Shown piece by piece: positions 34,313 through 47,500 of a stretch of DNA of 64,000 nt. The notes beneath the pieces were generated by a model that saw nothing but the letters and a program-made list of their open reading frames with translations, was not told the origin of the DNA and ran no database searches. The DNA is taken from assembly GCA_900088475.1 (NCBI GenBank), contig FLMG01001010.1, forward strand, positions 174,171 through 238,170. The letters run 5' to 3'. The position numbers and the translations under genes are program-made. Position 1 is the first letter of the stretch; every line of letters begins with the position of its first letter. The DNA is from Hyphochytrium catenoides (Eukaryota; Sar; Hyphochytriomycetes; Hyphochytriales; Hyphochytriaceae).

Positions 34313-37300
34313 ATGGCCGCACGGTCGACCTCTTCCACCTTGCTCTCTGCAGCCTCAAAGCTGGGCTCAGATCTCCTCGGTTTGAAACCAGTGGACCGCC
34401 CGGCTCTCTCTAGAGCGGAAGAGAAGCAAGCAGGTCAGTAAATGGTGAACTAAGAGTAGGCAGGGGCTAACACTGGTCTTCCATGGCAGATCAGCTGATG
34501 CAGCTCGTGGATGCTGCCACGGCGGAGTTCCTAGCCACAGAGGACTGGGCAACGATTCTTCAGATTGTGGACGGGCTTAACAGAGCTTTAAGTCTCCAAG
34601 TGTAAGAACTAACGGCGATGTATAATGACTACTCAGTCTGCCAGTTGCCTCTCTCGCTCGTTGCCATGTCTGTTCATCACCGAAACCCGACTGGCATGTG
34701 CTCAATCCACTTGCTTTCGATATGCCGTATCTACTATATCCGTCCTCTGTCATTGCTGCTCCTCTTCATCAGTTTCCCTTATCACTCTCGTTGTTCCCTA
34801 TCCTACGGGCACAGGACAAAGCTTGTTGTCGACCATCTCACCAAGAAGCTCTCCAGTTCTCATCCTAAGCAAACCTTATGGGCTCTAGTCCTCGCTGAGG
34901 CCATAGTCAAGAACGGGGACTGGCTAGTGCGCAGAGAGGTTGCAAACAAGCGCTTCATGAGCCGAATTGCTAGACTATGTCAGGTGTACTTCGCGCCTCC
35001 ATACTTCATCCCCAGCCTGCGGTACTCTCAGGGCCTCTCCCGTCTTAAATAATCGTTCTTGGCCCCTCTTCTGCCTGCATCTCTCCCCTAGTACATAATC
35101 TCCTCTCTCTGTCCTGCCTCGTCCCCGCTTCATATAAGAGTGCCTCTTCTCTCTAATTGTTTCCACCTTAAGTCATTCTGTCCCAATGCTCGCCATCTTT
35201 CCCGGGACTATATCCTCGCCTCTCGGGTCAATACTTAGCGGATAGTCAGTGAGTAGGAGCCTTGACCACTAAAACCTATTCATCTCTTACCAGCCTGTAT
35301 CATCCCGTACCGGTCCTCCAGATGGGAATGTGCGTCAGTACGCCCTAGACCTTGTGCAAAGCTGGGGCGAGGCATTCCTGCCCTACAAGGTCCTTACCAT
35401 CGGCCACGACTTGCTTATGTCTTAGTCTACTGCTCACCCTCCATTGTAGGCTTTTACGTTCTCAAGCTAAGCTCACCGGTTTCGGCTCGATCCCTATGTG
35501 TCCTCCTTTCTCTGCCCAGAGAGTGCGACCACCATTCAAGTCGCAATCAGTTTGACATTCTTTCTTGGCTTTTCTCTGTTTAGGCCTATGTTCCGCTCTT
35601 CAGTGAAACTTATCATAAGCTGTGCTCAAAGGGCATTAAGTTCCCGAAGCAGTACGATGAGAGCAGAGTGCCCATCATTGACTATCCGCCGCCGGAGGAC
35701 TTTCACGTATCGAAACCTGCAAGGGAACATGGTGGTCCTGATAGTAGCGGTAAGCGTAGCAGAAGAAGGGTAGGCAGGCCCCTGTGATAGATGAAGACGC
35801 TTTGAGAGGAAAACACAGAAAAGAACACAGAACGCTCGCTATAGAGATGGAAAGATGAGCTAATTCAATGAAAGCCCCGACGCAAGAGAGCTTGAAATGC
35901 CTGGGAGAGGCAATTGAGGTTACCTCTTTTCGTCAAAATAGCGCTACGGGGAAGTAAGGCAGGGGTGCAAAAGGGACACTCTCGAAGCGGTGGTGGAAGA
36001 GGAGATTCCGGGACCTGGTGTAAGGAAGACAAATGCACTGACTGTCCAGTGCTACGCAGCATCTAGCAGGATGGAGCAGCTGAGGACTAGAAAGAAGACC
36101 GACATAGAGGAGGCGGCTGACCTTGCCGACACGCTTGAGGAAATCTTGGATGCATACGAGAGGCGGGAGTTTCAAAATGAAGCGCTCCTCCAGGTACCAT
36201 TATAGAGCGACCACAGAGAGAACTAGCATAAGAAAGGGGTTACAGCGGACAGCCCGATAGCAGGTGATAACACTAAGACGACAGCAAGGATTGGGGAGCC
36301 TGGGTGCTTGCACAATTTTCATGTTAGGTGAATCCTTACTGCTGCTCTGTTACTTTCTCCCTATGTACTATTTGCTCTCGCGAACGGCCCGGCCAAGGAT
36401 GTTGCCATGCAATGTCGAGAGATGCGAAATATCTTACGAGAAGCTTTAGAGACAAGCTCCCTAGTCGAATCGCCTGTAAGAAGTGACCCATCTTCGTCTT
36501 CGTTGTATTGCGCTCGCATCTAGCTCACACAGTTTGGCTTCTCCACTGTCGTGGCCCTTAACCTTTCTAGTTTAGTATGATGAGTCTCTCCTAATCACTC
36601 CCTCGTTGCCGCTTTCGCAAAAACTTGTCTATGACGTTCTCTTGTTTCTGCGCAGTGACCTAATTGGTCTAACTAGGCAATTTCTTGCGTTCTCTTCGTG
36701 GTTTTCCGTCTATGGACTCATGTGTGGATGTTTCCCTGTGCAGGAGCTTTCGAAGGTTCTGAGCATCCACGAAAGGCTATCGGAAGGTCTCTCCCGTCTT
36801 GACAGTCCTCTTGACACACTCTCCACGCGGACCGAGTTAAGCCATGCCCCATCAGTGCTGGACGATACCCAGACTGAACTGTCCGATCGCTCTGGCAGTA
36901 GTAACCCTTTCGACGAGTCGTCGTTAAGGGAGCCGCGAGGAACTGGACGCCAAGGCATGAAGTCGACCGCGAGGCGTGGGCGGATAGAGAAAGAGGAAGA
37001 AGTGTCTTCGACCACTGCCATTCGAGGGACCGTTGTATTGGATTCGGAAGATCACCTGGTAGAGATGATCAGCCGTAACCCTTTCGAGACCCCAGCAGCT
37101 CTAGACTTCAGCCTTGGCGGAGCGAGTCAGTTGTCCGAACAGAACCACGAGCAGATAGAGATATCCAAAGATAATAACACCCAAAGGCGTGAAGCACAGA
37201 GAAGACGACCTACGGAGGCGACCAGCAGTAAAGGCCACACGCAAGCTGCAGAAGGTAGGTATTGCTAATAGAGACTCAAGCATGCTTCCCTTCGGCGCGA

Positions 37301-38705
37301 ATCGTCACGACAATCCTGCTCAATAACACTACTCTCTATGCAATCGTGCTGTTTTCTCACCACTTCTTGCTTCCAACAGATGGCTTGCTACTCCATTTCG
37401 ATGCGAAGCCGGCTAGTGGAAGAGGAGCCTACAACAAGAACTCCAGTTCCTCTGCTGACTCCCGCGGAGGTGACCGTCGCCCGTCCCTTCAAACGTTGCA
37501 CTCGCCCTTAGGAGCTACAGGCCATACAAGTGAAGATAAGTGGCGAGAGACACCTATGTCTGCCGCTGTAATTGCTAGAAATGCAAGAGGACAAGGAGGA
37601 ATGCTCCTACCGCCTCCCCCTCCTCCACCCACTCGAGGTCCAAGTGCTCGAAAATTGCCGCGTAGTGCTGCAAGAGATAACCACGACCTGCCTTCGGCGC
37701 ATCGAGGAAAATCAGCCCTTCAGCCCCAGCACCCTGTAGACCTCTTAAGCTTTCGGCCGGTAAGACTGTCGCAGTCTTGGCTATTTTGTGACTCCTGACT
37801 GCACTAGCCTCTTGTTACTTCTCTATGGAAACTTCGTGGGTACATATTGCCAGTCTCTCCACCCTCCTTCTTTATGTCCGCAACCGCTCCTCTCTGCCTG
37901 CCATATGGCTGGTGAAAGCAAGCGACATAAGACCTATGGCCTTCTCAAATGTTGACTCTCAATGGCTCTCTAGGATGGAACATCCGCGACACAAGCCCAG
38001 GCAGTCAGCAGAACGACAGCAGAGTTAGAGCAAGCGCTTTATGACTCAAATTCCAGTCGCGCGGCGTCTGATAGCCCTTATCCGCTCTCTCGATGGTCCT
38101 CCACAGGAGGAAATATGGGAAGCTTCAAGTCCTCAGATGCCTTACCTGAAGCTGCAAACCCATTTAGCAGTCCTAGGGCATCGGCAACATCTCAGGAGAT
38201 ACCTTCTGCTAGGATAGCTGCAGAGGAGATACCTTCTGCTAGGATAGCTGCCGATAGGCGGCAGCCGGCAGCCTCAGTACCCCGATTTGCCTCCTCTGCA
38301 GGCCCAGCACCGAGTAGTAGAGATTCCAGTTTTCTAATGGACGACGCTATGTATTCCACGACGGCAACAGTCGGTAGCCACAGAGAGTCTCTAAGTAGCT
38401 CTGTGTCGTCAACCGGTGCGACTTTGGGCAGTGGGTCAACTACTAGAAGCTTCAGTGACTATTATCAAAGGGCTACAGGATCAGCTGCCAGCGTTGCGTC
38501 ATCAACAGGAGCGACGAATGGCAGCGTCTCATCCGAACACTGGTCGACTACTTCTACTCAGGGCAGTCGTCAATCAGACGCTATGAGTGTCTCTTCGACC
38601 GGAGCTACTGTCAACAGCCGACAATCGTCTTCTAGCGCTTATTCTACCAGAGCGACGATGGGGACTGACATGTCACTAGACTACATAGGTAACCCTTTCG
38701 CCTGA
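34313..38705 (+). CDS. VHS/GAT-type endosomal sorting adaptor with NPF motifs, 11 exons, about 855 aa
   Basis: Resembles the TOM1/Hse1 class of adaptors that bind ubiquitinated cargo and clathrin-associated proteins. Exons: 34313-34433, 34490-34601, 34815-34983, 35294-35389, 35584-35749, 35942-36017, 36067-36193, 36398-36475, 36744-37254, 37380-37759, 37974-38705. The VHS domain (about residues 41-195) includes VDAATAEFLATEDWATILQI, TKLVVDHLTKKLSS, TLWALVLAEAIVKNGDWLV and VRQYALDLVQSWGEAF, followed by YHKLCSKGIKFP. Helices matching a GAT domain follow (ADLADTLEEILDAYERRE, AMQCREMRNILREALE, VLSIHERLSEGLSRLD). The C-terminal half is disordered, with NPF motifs (SNPFDE, RNPFET, ANPFSS, GNPFA) that would bind EH-domain proteins, a polyproline run and Ser/Thr-rich repeats. 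The exact edges of 35942-36017 and 36067-36193 are uncertain: a shorter pair of exons fits the phases equally well. Confidence 0.82.
38194..38253 (+). repeat. Perfect in-frame tandem duplication of 30 bases
   Basis: Two adjacent 30-base units beginning AGGAGATACC, identical except for one base near the end of the second copy. They encode two copies of EIPSARIAA inside the VHS-gene tail, so the duplication keeps the frame and is probably recent. Confidence 0.93.
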
Positions 38706-39392
38706 GCCCCTTCTCAACGAGCTCTGCGACAAGCTTCACCTCTTGATAGCGTAGACAACCATTCTATTTATGACGCATCCAGAGATTATAAGAATGTTCG
38801 TTCTAGCATTGTCAAGTCCCGCCCACACTAGCTTACCAAGCTCTATCGGTCTATCGGCCACTGATCGGTGCTTCCATTCTTTCTGAGACTGCTATCGACT
38901 TTAGTCCACGCTAGAGCACCGCGCCTGAGCTGGACAAATAGCCACTGACAGGGCTTGAAGTCTGCAAGCTGAGCTTCATGATGGTCAACAACTTCTCGCG
39001 AACCTCCAACCACAAACTCATAAAAGTGTGCGGCGAAACCTTCGAAAGGATAAAATGCAAGAAAGCTTCGTAAGACAGATAATAATGCTAATAGATGGAA
39101 ACATTTCTGATACTTTGCGGGAAAGGTTTCGCCTTCGTTGCTTGTGTCTTTGGGGCAATGATCTTCATCACTTCATGCAGACGGAGATCGGAGGCCTTGG
39201 ATGTCGAGCGCCGATGTCAAGGTCGAAAGCTATCTGTCGATCACTGCCAGCGGCGACCGGATATCGTGGAGATTGCACGGCAGGGTTCTGTGTAGCGCTT
39301 GCATACAGCCGGCTTAAGATCCTGAGCCGATTGCAAACGACGTGGAGTTTGGGAAGGTGTAGCGGCAGCCAACTGGAAGTGAGTTTTGAAGC
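38706..39392. other. Gap between the VHS gene and PRP28
   Basis: About 690 bases with only short overlapping frames. It should contain the VHS 3' end and the PRP28 promoter; no further feature is seen. Confidence 0.5.
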
Positions 39393-42300
39393 ATGGATGG
39401 ACCGTACAAGAGGTCGATTTCAATCGAGAGGTACGTCTCCGTGCGACATATCTGGCTGAAGAACGGGCGAAAATGGAGTGACACCTCTTTGTTCTCCTAT
39501 GATCTTACGGCTAGTAATGGCAGGTCGGAGGAACTTTCTAATGGAGACCACAAGCGGCACAAGACTGAAGCTGACCTGTGAGTAACTCCGCGCATCTATT
39601 GCCGTGTCGGCCTGCTTACTAACTTTATGCCACCATAGATCCTTGAAGCCAAGTACGGAGGAGGCAGCAGAAGAGGCTGCGAGGATAGCGCGTATTGCTG
39701 CAAGAGCGGAGATGAAGGCCGCTGCTCGCGCTGGAAAGAAGATCGAGGGTCCAGTAGATCTAGAGGAAGTTGCAAAGTCGAGGAACAAGGCCAATGACAC
39801 ACAGGAGAAAGTGACTTTTCTCTCGAAGAAAGAGAGAGAAGCCCTAGCCTTGGAGAGATTAGCGGCGAGAAAGGCTGCTATGGAGAAGCAGAGGAAAGAG
39901 GAAGAAGAGAAAAGGAAAGTCCATGTGGATGCCGGTCAGCAACGGAGCAACGATGGTAACGATAGCCGCGATGCACGCGACCATCGAGGGCGAGATAACC
40001 GTGACTCTAGGGATTACAAGGACAGCCGGAGTCGAGGCAGAGACAGAGACCGTGATAAGGACAGGGGAAATAAGGTGTGCCGTTGTTGCTGATCTCTTCT
40101 ATCGAATCGAATTATGGATGGATTGGATGAGACGAGGGAGCGGTAATGCTTGAGAAGGAGACTGAAAAGGGAGAACCTAGGGATATCAGGCTACGATTGG
40201 GTTATCAATGACGTCGGTGTTACTACTAATGGATCTGGGAGTGTACCCGTTTAGCAGGGATGCCGCTAAGAGTGCCATGTCAGGGGACTGGGCAGACCTA
40301 TCTGAACCTTTGTCTCACCGTACTCTTCAGGGCCGTCAGGATGACAACGATCGAAACTCTTTGATGACAGACCGAGAAAAGGAGCTGCAAGTGATCAAGG
40401 ATCAGTATCTGGGCAAGAAGGTGTCGAAGAAGAAGGTTGTCAAAGCGAGTGAAAAGTTTGCCAAGATCTTCCAGTTTGACTGGGATGCAGAAGAAGATAC
40501 CTCCAAGGATTTTGATCCTATCTATAAGAAGAGGCTGGAGACAAATTTGCTCTTTGGAAGGGGTTACAGGGCGGGCATCGATCCCAGAGAACAAAGAAAA
40601 AAGAACACATTTTTGGAAGCACTCACCCAGAAGCGCCAGGTTCGTGTCACTTTACTTCCCCTAAGCTCGTCGTATATAATGGCCTCTGATTGCTTAGAAG
40701 ATCGAGGCGGCGTGACTAAGACCTCCGCTCTCGCTGTCTTTAGGAAGAGTACCGGAAGCTTGACGCCACGAACGAAAGCCTTACTTACGAAGAGAAGAGA
40801 AGGAGAGAGCAAGAACGGCAGAGACAGTTGGAGGTGGTGCGCTTACAAGAAGACTTGATCCGGGATGCCATGGCAGCAAAGGTAGCACAGTCAAAGATTC
40901 GCTTCTTTCAAGCTTCAGTTGGGTTCCTCTTTGCTCGTTTACGGATCCCTGGCACACTCTACCAACCCTGCAGGTGGTCGCCTTAAGGCCTTGTTCTTTC
41001 CCATTTACATGCGGTCAGCCACCCATCTCCTGGTTTGGCTTACTGAAATGGCATGACTGCTTCTGTTCACATCTTCGCGGTGCCTTTGGCAATTATTCTA
41101 TTTTACGTCCAAGAGTTGTGACTGATGCCACTCACTTTTTCAGGAGAAGCGCACAGTTGGCAAGCACTGGTCTGAGAAGTCTCTGGAAGAAATGACTCAA
41201 AGAGATTGGAGGATTTTGAGGGAAGACTTTGACATACAGGTGCGCTGAGCTTCTTGGAAGGATTTGCATAGCAAATATCGCTGTTTGACTGACAAATAAC
41301 CCTCTATTCACAGGTTAGAGGTGGCCGTGCACCTAATCCCCTACGCAACTGGAAGGAAGGGAACATACCTGAGAGCATCCTTAAAGCTATCAGGGAGATG
41401 GGCTATGAGAAGCCGTCTCCCATTCAGATGCAGTGCATCCCAATTGGCTCCCAACACAGGTGTCGTGTCTTCTGGCTGACCTGTCTCGTTAATCAGAATC
41501 TCTGTCTTTTCCTTCCACGCCTACTTATCATAGCTCTTCACCGCTTTCTGTCGTATCTGCCGTTGCATCAATCAGATGAAGCTGCTTTTTACATTGGCCG
41601 CCGTTCCTGGCGCCCTCCTTCTTCTCTTTCTTTGACGTTTTAATATCTCCTGGACCGAAGAACTTGATTGTGTACATCCCACTAAATCTCCTCTCTCCTC
41701 ATCCGCTCTGCACTCCCTATTGTAGGGATATTATCGGTATAGCCGAGACAGGCTCGGGCAAGACTGCAGCTTTCACAATTCCTATGCTTATTTACATCAT
41801 GTCACGGCCCAGTTATCAGATAGACCGAACTAACGAAGAAGGCCCGCTCGCTCTGGTCATGGCGCCGACGAGAGAGTTGGCACTGCAGATCGAGGCAGAG
41901 ATTATTAAGCTGTGCAAGTTTACTGAAGCCGGTACCAAGGGAGAGAGAATAAAGACAGCGGCCGTAGTTGGAGGGCAAAACATTGAGGAACAAGGCTTCA
42001 AGCTAAGGAAAGGAGTGGAAATTGTGATTGGAACTCCGGGTCGTCTCTTGGATACAATTGGTGGGTCTTCCTCAGATCATCTCTCGAAGCTTGTGGCCCT
42101 CTTCTCCTTCACCTATCCTAAGTTCTGGCTCCAAACTTGGGGTTCATCTTCTCTTCGCCACTAAGCTTGCGAAATCTCAGGCATGGGAGGCGCATTCTCT
42201 GCTCTACAATGCGTGCTTTAACAGATGTTCTACCTATTATGTCTCTCTCGTCTAACGACTGGTTGTTTCACTGCCAGATATGCGCTACTTGGTTCTCAAT

Positions 42301-43648
42301 CAAGCAAGCTATGTGGTGCTGGATGAGGCTGATCGGATGATTGACATGGGTTTTGAGGCCCAAGTGGAAGCAGTACTGGAGAATATGGGTGGCCTGCTAA
42401 AGTCTGAGAACGAGGAAGAAGCTGAGCAGCAGATTGAGCTAGCCAATGAGGTTAGACATGCGTCTCCTTGTTTTCTTTAACTGCATCATAGTCCTGGGCA
42501 ATGAAGCTCTCTTAGAGTATCCTCCAGTTTCTACTTGCGTGAGACTGTATTGTCACATCTTTGAGCTTGCTTTTTCTGCCTGCATAGCTCTATATTTCTA
42601 TCCGTGCGTGCAGCTTTATTTAAAGCTGTGGACCGTGCTCTTTATCGTTCCAGTCTTGGAAGGACACCTGTCATATAAGAAGCTCAATGACGTTACCTTT
42701 TTGTCACTGCAGCTTATACTGGCATGGGCCACTCAATCTATGTGTAGCCTTCATTGCCCTCCGTCCTTGTTGTGCTGCTAACTCTGTACTAACGTCTGTT
42801 CTCATCTATCTGCTGAACTGTGCAGGGACAAGCCAACTTTAGAGTGACAGCAATGTTTTCTGCTACGATGCCCCCTCAAGTGGAACGCCTGGCAAAGACA
42901 TTCCTCCGCCATCCTGCCATTGTGCGCATTGGAGACGAAGAAAGCGGAAAGAACAAGCGCATTCGACAAGTACTTCAATGGACCACAGATGGCAAGAAGA
43001 TGCAAGAGCTTCTTAACCTCCTTCGGCAGAGCAGAGACAGAGATGACAAGGTCATTGTCTTTGTCAATATCAGGAAGAACTGCGATTACGTTGCGAAGCA
43101 AATCTCTAGTCAAGGATACCACCCCACAGTCCTCCATGGCGGTCGATCTCAAGAACAAAGAGAAGAAGGACTGGAAGGCTTTAGAGAGGGGAGGTGAGTA
43201 TCCAAGTGCTCTACCTAGTATACATTTCGTTTTTGAGTCTTTCCACGCTACCTGTACTTTTTTCTTGGCGGCGTTTTTGGCTCTGCAATTGCTATGATAA
43301 GCTCACTCTCCTTGAAGCCTAGGTAGATCTAACCATGTTTCTTTGTCTCTCCGAAGGTACGATGTTCTCATTGCCACGGATGTGGCAGGCAGAGGTCTCG
43401 ATATTCCAGACGTTACCCACGTTATCAACTATGATCTACCTGCGAAGATTGAGCCATACACTCATCGTATTGGAAGAACTGGGAGAGCAGGGAAGGAGGG
43501 CTTGGCAACCTCGCTCATTACGGATGGAGACGAGGAGATTATGTATGATCTCAAGCAGTATCTACTGGCGACAGGCTCGCCTGTACCATCCCAGCTAGCC
43601 AACCATTCTGGAGCAAAGGCTCCGAAGGGTCCCTCTAGACTCAGCTGA
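39393..43648 (+). CDS. DDX23: Spliceosomal DEAD-box RNA helicase PRP28/DDX23, 11 exons, 794 aa
   Basis: ATP-dependent helicase that displaces U1 from the 5' splice site so that U6 can pair there. Exons: 39393-39430, 39524-39577, 39639-40074, 40331-40639, 40744-40881, 41144-41239, 41314-41459, 41726-42060, 42278-42450, 42826-43193, 43357-43648, all GT-AG and in phase. The start is the first of two overlapping ATGs at 39393, the one in frame. The N-terminal region is charged with an RD/RS-like stretch ([29 protein letters not shown]), typical of human DDX23. Family-specific blocks follow: DEEDTS-like acidic [34 protein letters not shown] and the Q motif [14 protein letters not shown]. Helicase motifs: AETGSGKT (412-419), PTRELA, TPGRLLD, DEAD within [16 protein letters not shown] (FSATMPP), [20 protein letters not shown] and HRIGRTGR. 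The length is near human DDX23 (820). A splicing factor fits an intron-rich genome. Confidence 0.96.
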
Positions 43649-44592
43649 TCTGAGAGCTAGCATCGGAGAGTGTGGAGAATGGAGAAAAACAATGGGGTTA
43701 CAATGAGGTCTCTCTGAGGTCCCTAGCTGCAGCAAGAACTCCTAGCTAATGCGCTGCCTTTATTTATTGCATTTGCGTTATCTCCCGTCATGTTCCAACC
43801 CGTTGTGTCCGAAACCTTTCAAAGGTAGTTGCTTGCCTCCCAAGCAGCAACCACTTCTCCACCAGATGAAGAGTACGCAGGATACATCCTTAGACATAGC
43901 CAAGCCAAGACAGGGGCAGGCCCCACGTGGCATGGCACTGCTGCCTTGGAGCTGAGGAGAATAAAGTTAGACAGGATGGAGCTCAGTACTTTGGAGAGAT
44001 AGAGACAGAGCGAACAATAGGGCTGGCAGGTGTAGGAATGAAGACACACCAAGGGCACCAATTCGTGTCTCTATCGCAAGATCCCTCATCAGCCTGACCG
44101 AAACCTATCCTCACCTCGACACCGAGAATAACCATTCAAGAGACGATAATTGGTAAACACCGCGCTATCATAAGGATAATAATATTCGCCTTCATGGCTT
44201 GCTAATAAAAACCCTAACCCGAGAATAGAAATGTTGGTGCCCGAAGCTAGCGCCACCGAACCATAGCTCTGTAGCTCTGTATCTGAAACCTCAGTGATGA
44301 CAGGCACGCGATCTGAGTCTATGAAGATGCCTGCAGGCTCCTCCCCCTCCGCCAGCAGCAGCAACCATCACCTCCTCCTTGCCTGGTCTTTCTAACTTAG
44401 AATAGCGTACCGAAGCCATAGCCGAGGCAAGAAGCAATCAGACTATGGCAGCGTGAGAGCCAACTAGGCTTAGCTGCCGGGAGTCTATCAAAGGCGGCCT
44501 TCTTTCCGCGAACTGGATGCGGCCCGAGATAAGCGGTTGAACATCGGCGAGGAAGAGGAAGTCTTGATAATAAGAGACTAAGAAGAGGAGGC
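43649..44592. other. Gap between PRP28 and the giant coiled-coil gene
   Basis: About 940 bases. A minus-strand frame at 44089-44364 stays open for 91 codons with plausible composition (ending YRLLNGYSRCRG) but has no ATG start and no spliced partner, so it is not called. The right end should carry the promoter of the next gene. Confidence 0.45.
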
Positions 44593-47500
44593 ATGAGCTG
44601 GCTCTTCGGAAGCACGGCTCTGCAGGATGGGGAGCTGGTGGACGAGCCGGAAGCGGAGTTTGCCCTTCCGGAAATGGTACTACTCCTTCCTGACACTGGC
44701 CCAGCTCGCCGTTTCCTGCTATGCTCCCTCCAAGCCGAACCATCTTCTTCTTCTACCTCTTCTCCTTACCATTTCACTCCTATCGATTAATGCCTTGGCA
44801 TCGGCGGTCTGAGCGTCTCTTATCCTTTCACATAGATTTTGATTTCTACCTAGCTGACCAGCTCAACTTCTCCGTTGGGCTAACCTTACAGGCCGAGAAC
44901 CCAGCAGCTGACCCAGAAGCTCTGGCATTGGTAATGGAGAAGCACATGGCTCTGATGCAACAACATGAGGAACTACGGCTTGAGAGGGACAAGCTCCAGG
45001 GCGAGGTACGCCGAAAGAAGGAAGGAGAGCAACTACTCGATGACTGTGAGCCCAGATCAGAATGGGCGAGCAACCCAAAGCAGAGAGCAGCAAGAAGGGC
45101 CGAGAGAGAGACAAAAAACAACAACGAATACACGTACACAGAGAGAGAGAGAGTGAGAGAGGGAAAAAGGAGAAAGAGAGAAATTGAAGAAAAGGCAATA
45201 AAAGGAAAGGGAGGCAAGAAAGGAGGAAACATAGTAAGTAAGCGCACGGAAGGGTAGAATATAATACCCCCGATCTTGGAAGAATCTCTAGAAGTCAGCG
45301 GTGCGGCAAAGAGCGTTCACAAAGGAAGGGAGAGACTGAATCCTTTGACGCAGGTGTCGACTCTTCGCTTCTCTCTCAAGAGTGAGGCCGACCTGTTTCA
45401 GTCTCAAGTAAAGCAGCTGCAGGAGGAAAACACACGGTTAGTTATTGAGCTTGGAGAGGTCAAGAGGTTGCAGCAAGGCGATCATCTCATAGAAGAGCTG
45501 AAGGACATAACAGCACACAGGTAACTTCCTAAGGCTCCTTGTGAACCGTGCTCTCCCACCCCGCCCGGTCGCTGCTCTTTGTGGAGGCGTATCAGAAACC
45601 TACACATCACATTCGACTTTGGTCCTGATACTCTCTTTTGAGACTTCCTGTCTCCAGCTCTTGGGCTAGTGCGTCTTGGACGCCTGTCCAACAGCTAACC
45701 AGCAGTCTTGCACCTTGTTGGCGTACGTATTCTATCTCTCTGTTCTGGGGTATCCATTCTTGGCAGTGTCATAACGATATCTAAACAAGCAAATTGCCAG
45801 GGATGCCCTGCAGCAGGCAAAGAATGAGGCAGAAAGTGATCTAGAAGTTGTTACTTTCACACTCCGTTTGCGGGACGATGAGCTTAAGGATTGCTCTCAG
45901 CTTCTCCTACAGCATCAAGAGGCGTTAAGAAGATTGCTGGCCGACTTTGAAAGCCAGAACAGGTGACCAAATGCAAAAAGGAGGGTGGTTAGGAAAGTCA
46001 CCCATCAGAGCAATATAGAGGCATGAGGTCTCTGACGAAGGAGATGTAGCAAGGAAGAGTAGGATAGAGAGAGAGGAAAGAAGAGAGGAAGCAGGGAGAG
46101 TGCGGGCGAGATGGAGAGACTGAGGCGATCTGCATGCGACGAAAATGGCGAGTGAGTGTTATAGCATTGATGTTGCCACAGTCATTGGATAAGCTTTGCT
46201 TTCCTTGACACACTTCTCATCGAATGCCTGCATTCTTTAGATAGCTTATCCTTCCTTTACCTCGTTCCTGGCAGGAAAGAGCAAGATAAAGTAGAGGAGA
46301 CAAGGACCATGGTCTCTAGCGTCGAAGTGATCGAGCAATTCTCCAGTCAAATACAAGCTCTGGAAAGGGAGCTGCAGAGCTATGAAGAAGAAGTCCTTAG
46401 GTTAGAGCCTATGGTCCTCACCCCTTATACACCGCAGAATTATTCTTTCAGATGAGGAATCTATCTCTCAACTGGCTTCGACTCTTCTTTCTCACCATAT
46501 TCAGTCTTTCAAGGCTTTCGGTGATTGTTAAGTCTGTTCGCACGTTCATCTCTCAGGTTGCATCGCCAGCACAAGGAACATCTAGCGTCCACCTCCCGCT
46601 CCTCAACAAAAGACGTGACCGTTTTACAGTCTAAGCTGACCAGAACAGCCCTCAAGGCTGCAGAAGCGGAGATTGAACGGCTAACCAGGTAACTAGGAGT
46701 GCATACTAATGGCTCTCCTGCTGGCTGTCTTTCTGCCTTCCGCACACCTTAACTTTTTGAACTTCTTCCTTCCCTTTTGACCCTTTTGGGCTATGAATTG
46801 TTACCTGGAGGTGTTGTCTCTTCCTTGGCTACCTAAGAGCTCTGGGTACTCGGGATCTATCAGCTGCTAACGAAGTGTTCCTCTCCTCCTTCGTTCCTTT
46901 TGGGGGCAGGGAAGTAGAGAGGCTTCAACGGACTGCGGATAATTCTGCCCCGTCTTCAATAAATGGACTATCGTCTGAGAATGGGCTTAGCGTAAGCAAT
47001 AGCGAACAAAAGAAGCAGATGGACTTTCAGAAAGCACTTCGAGAAGCAGAATCCGCCTTACAGGAATCCAAAGCAGCATCTTTGCAGGCGCAAGAGTAAG
47101 AACGGAAAAAGGACTAGAGAAAGAGAGCAGAGGGAATAAAAGGCAGCAAGCGGAGAAAATAAGTAGCTAAATGGCGTAGCAAAGGGGAAAGAGAAATCAA
47201 AAGATAAGGCATGTGAGTGAGCTTAGAGAGAGTCCAGGGATGAGAAGATAATGAAACGGCTTGGGTATCAGCAGAAGGCAGATAACTCACGATAATTCTC
47301 TAGGCATTATGATGAAGAACGGATGAAGTTGGAGGGCAAGATCCTTGAAGAGGAAAGCCAAAGAAGAGATCTAGAACGTAACCTGACCCAATGGAAGGAA
47401 TATTACGAGTCTACCATCAAGCAAAGGGATGAGAAAGAGACGCACCTTTCCTCTCTAATAGACAAGGCCAACGCCGAAACCAGAGAACTTTTATTTGCCA

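Noticed and set aside
44089-44364. A 91-codon minus-strand frame
   Set aside because: Plausible composition, but it starts with TTG, has no identifiable splice partner and no family likeness.
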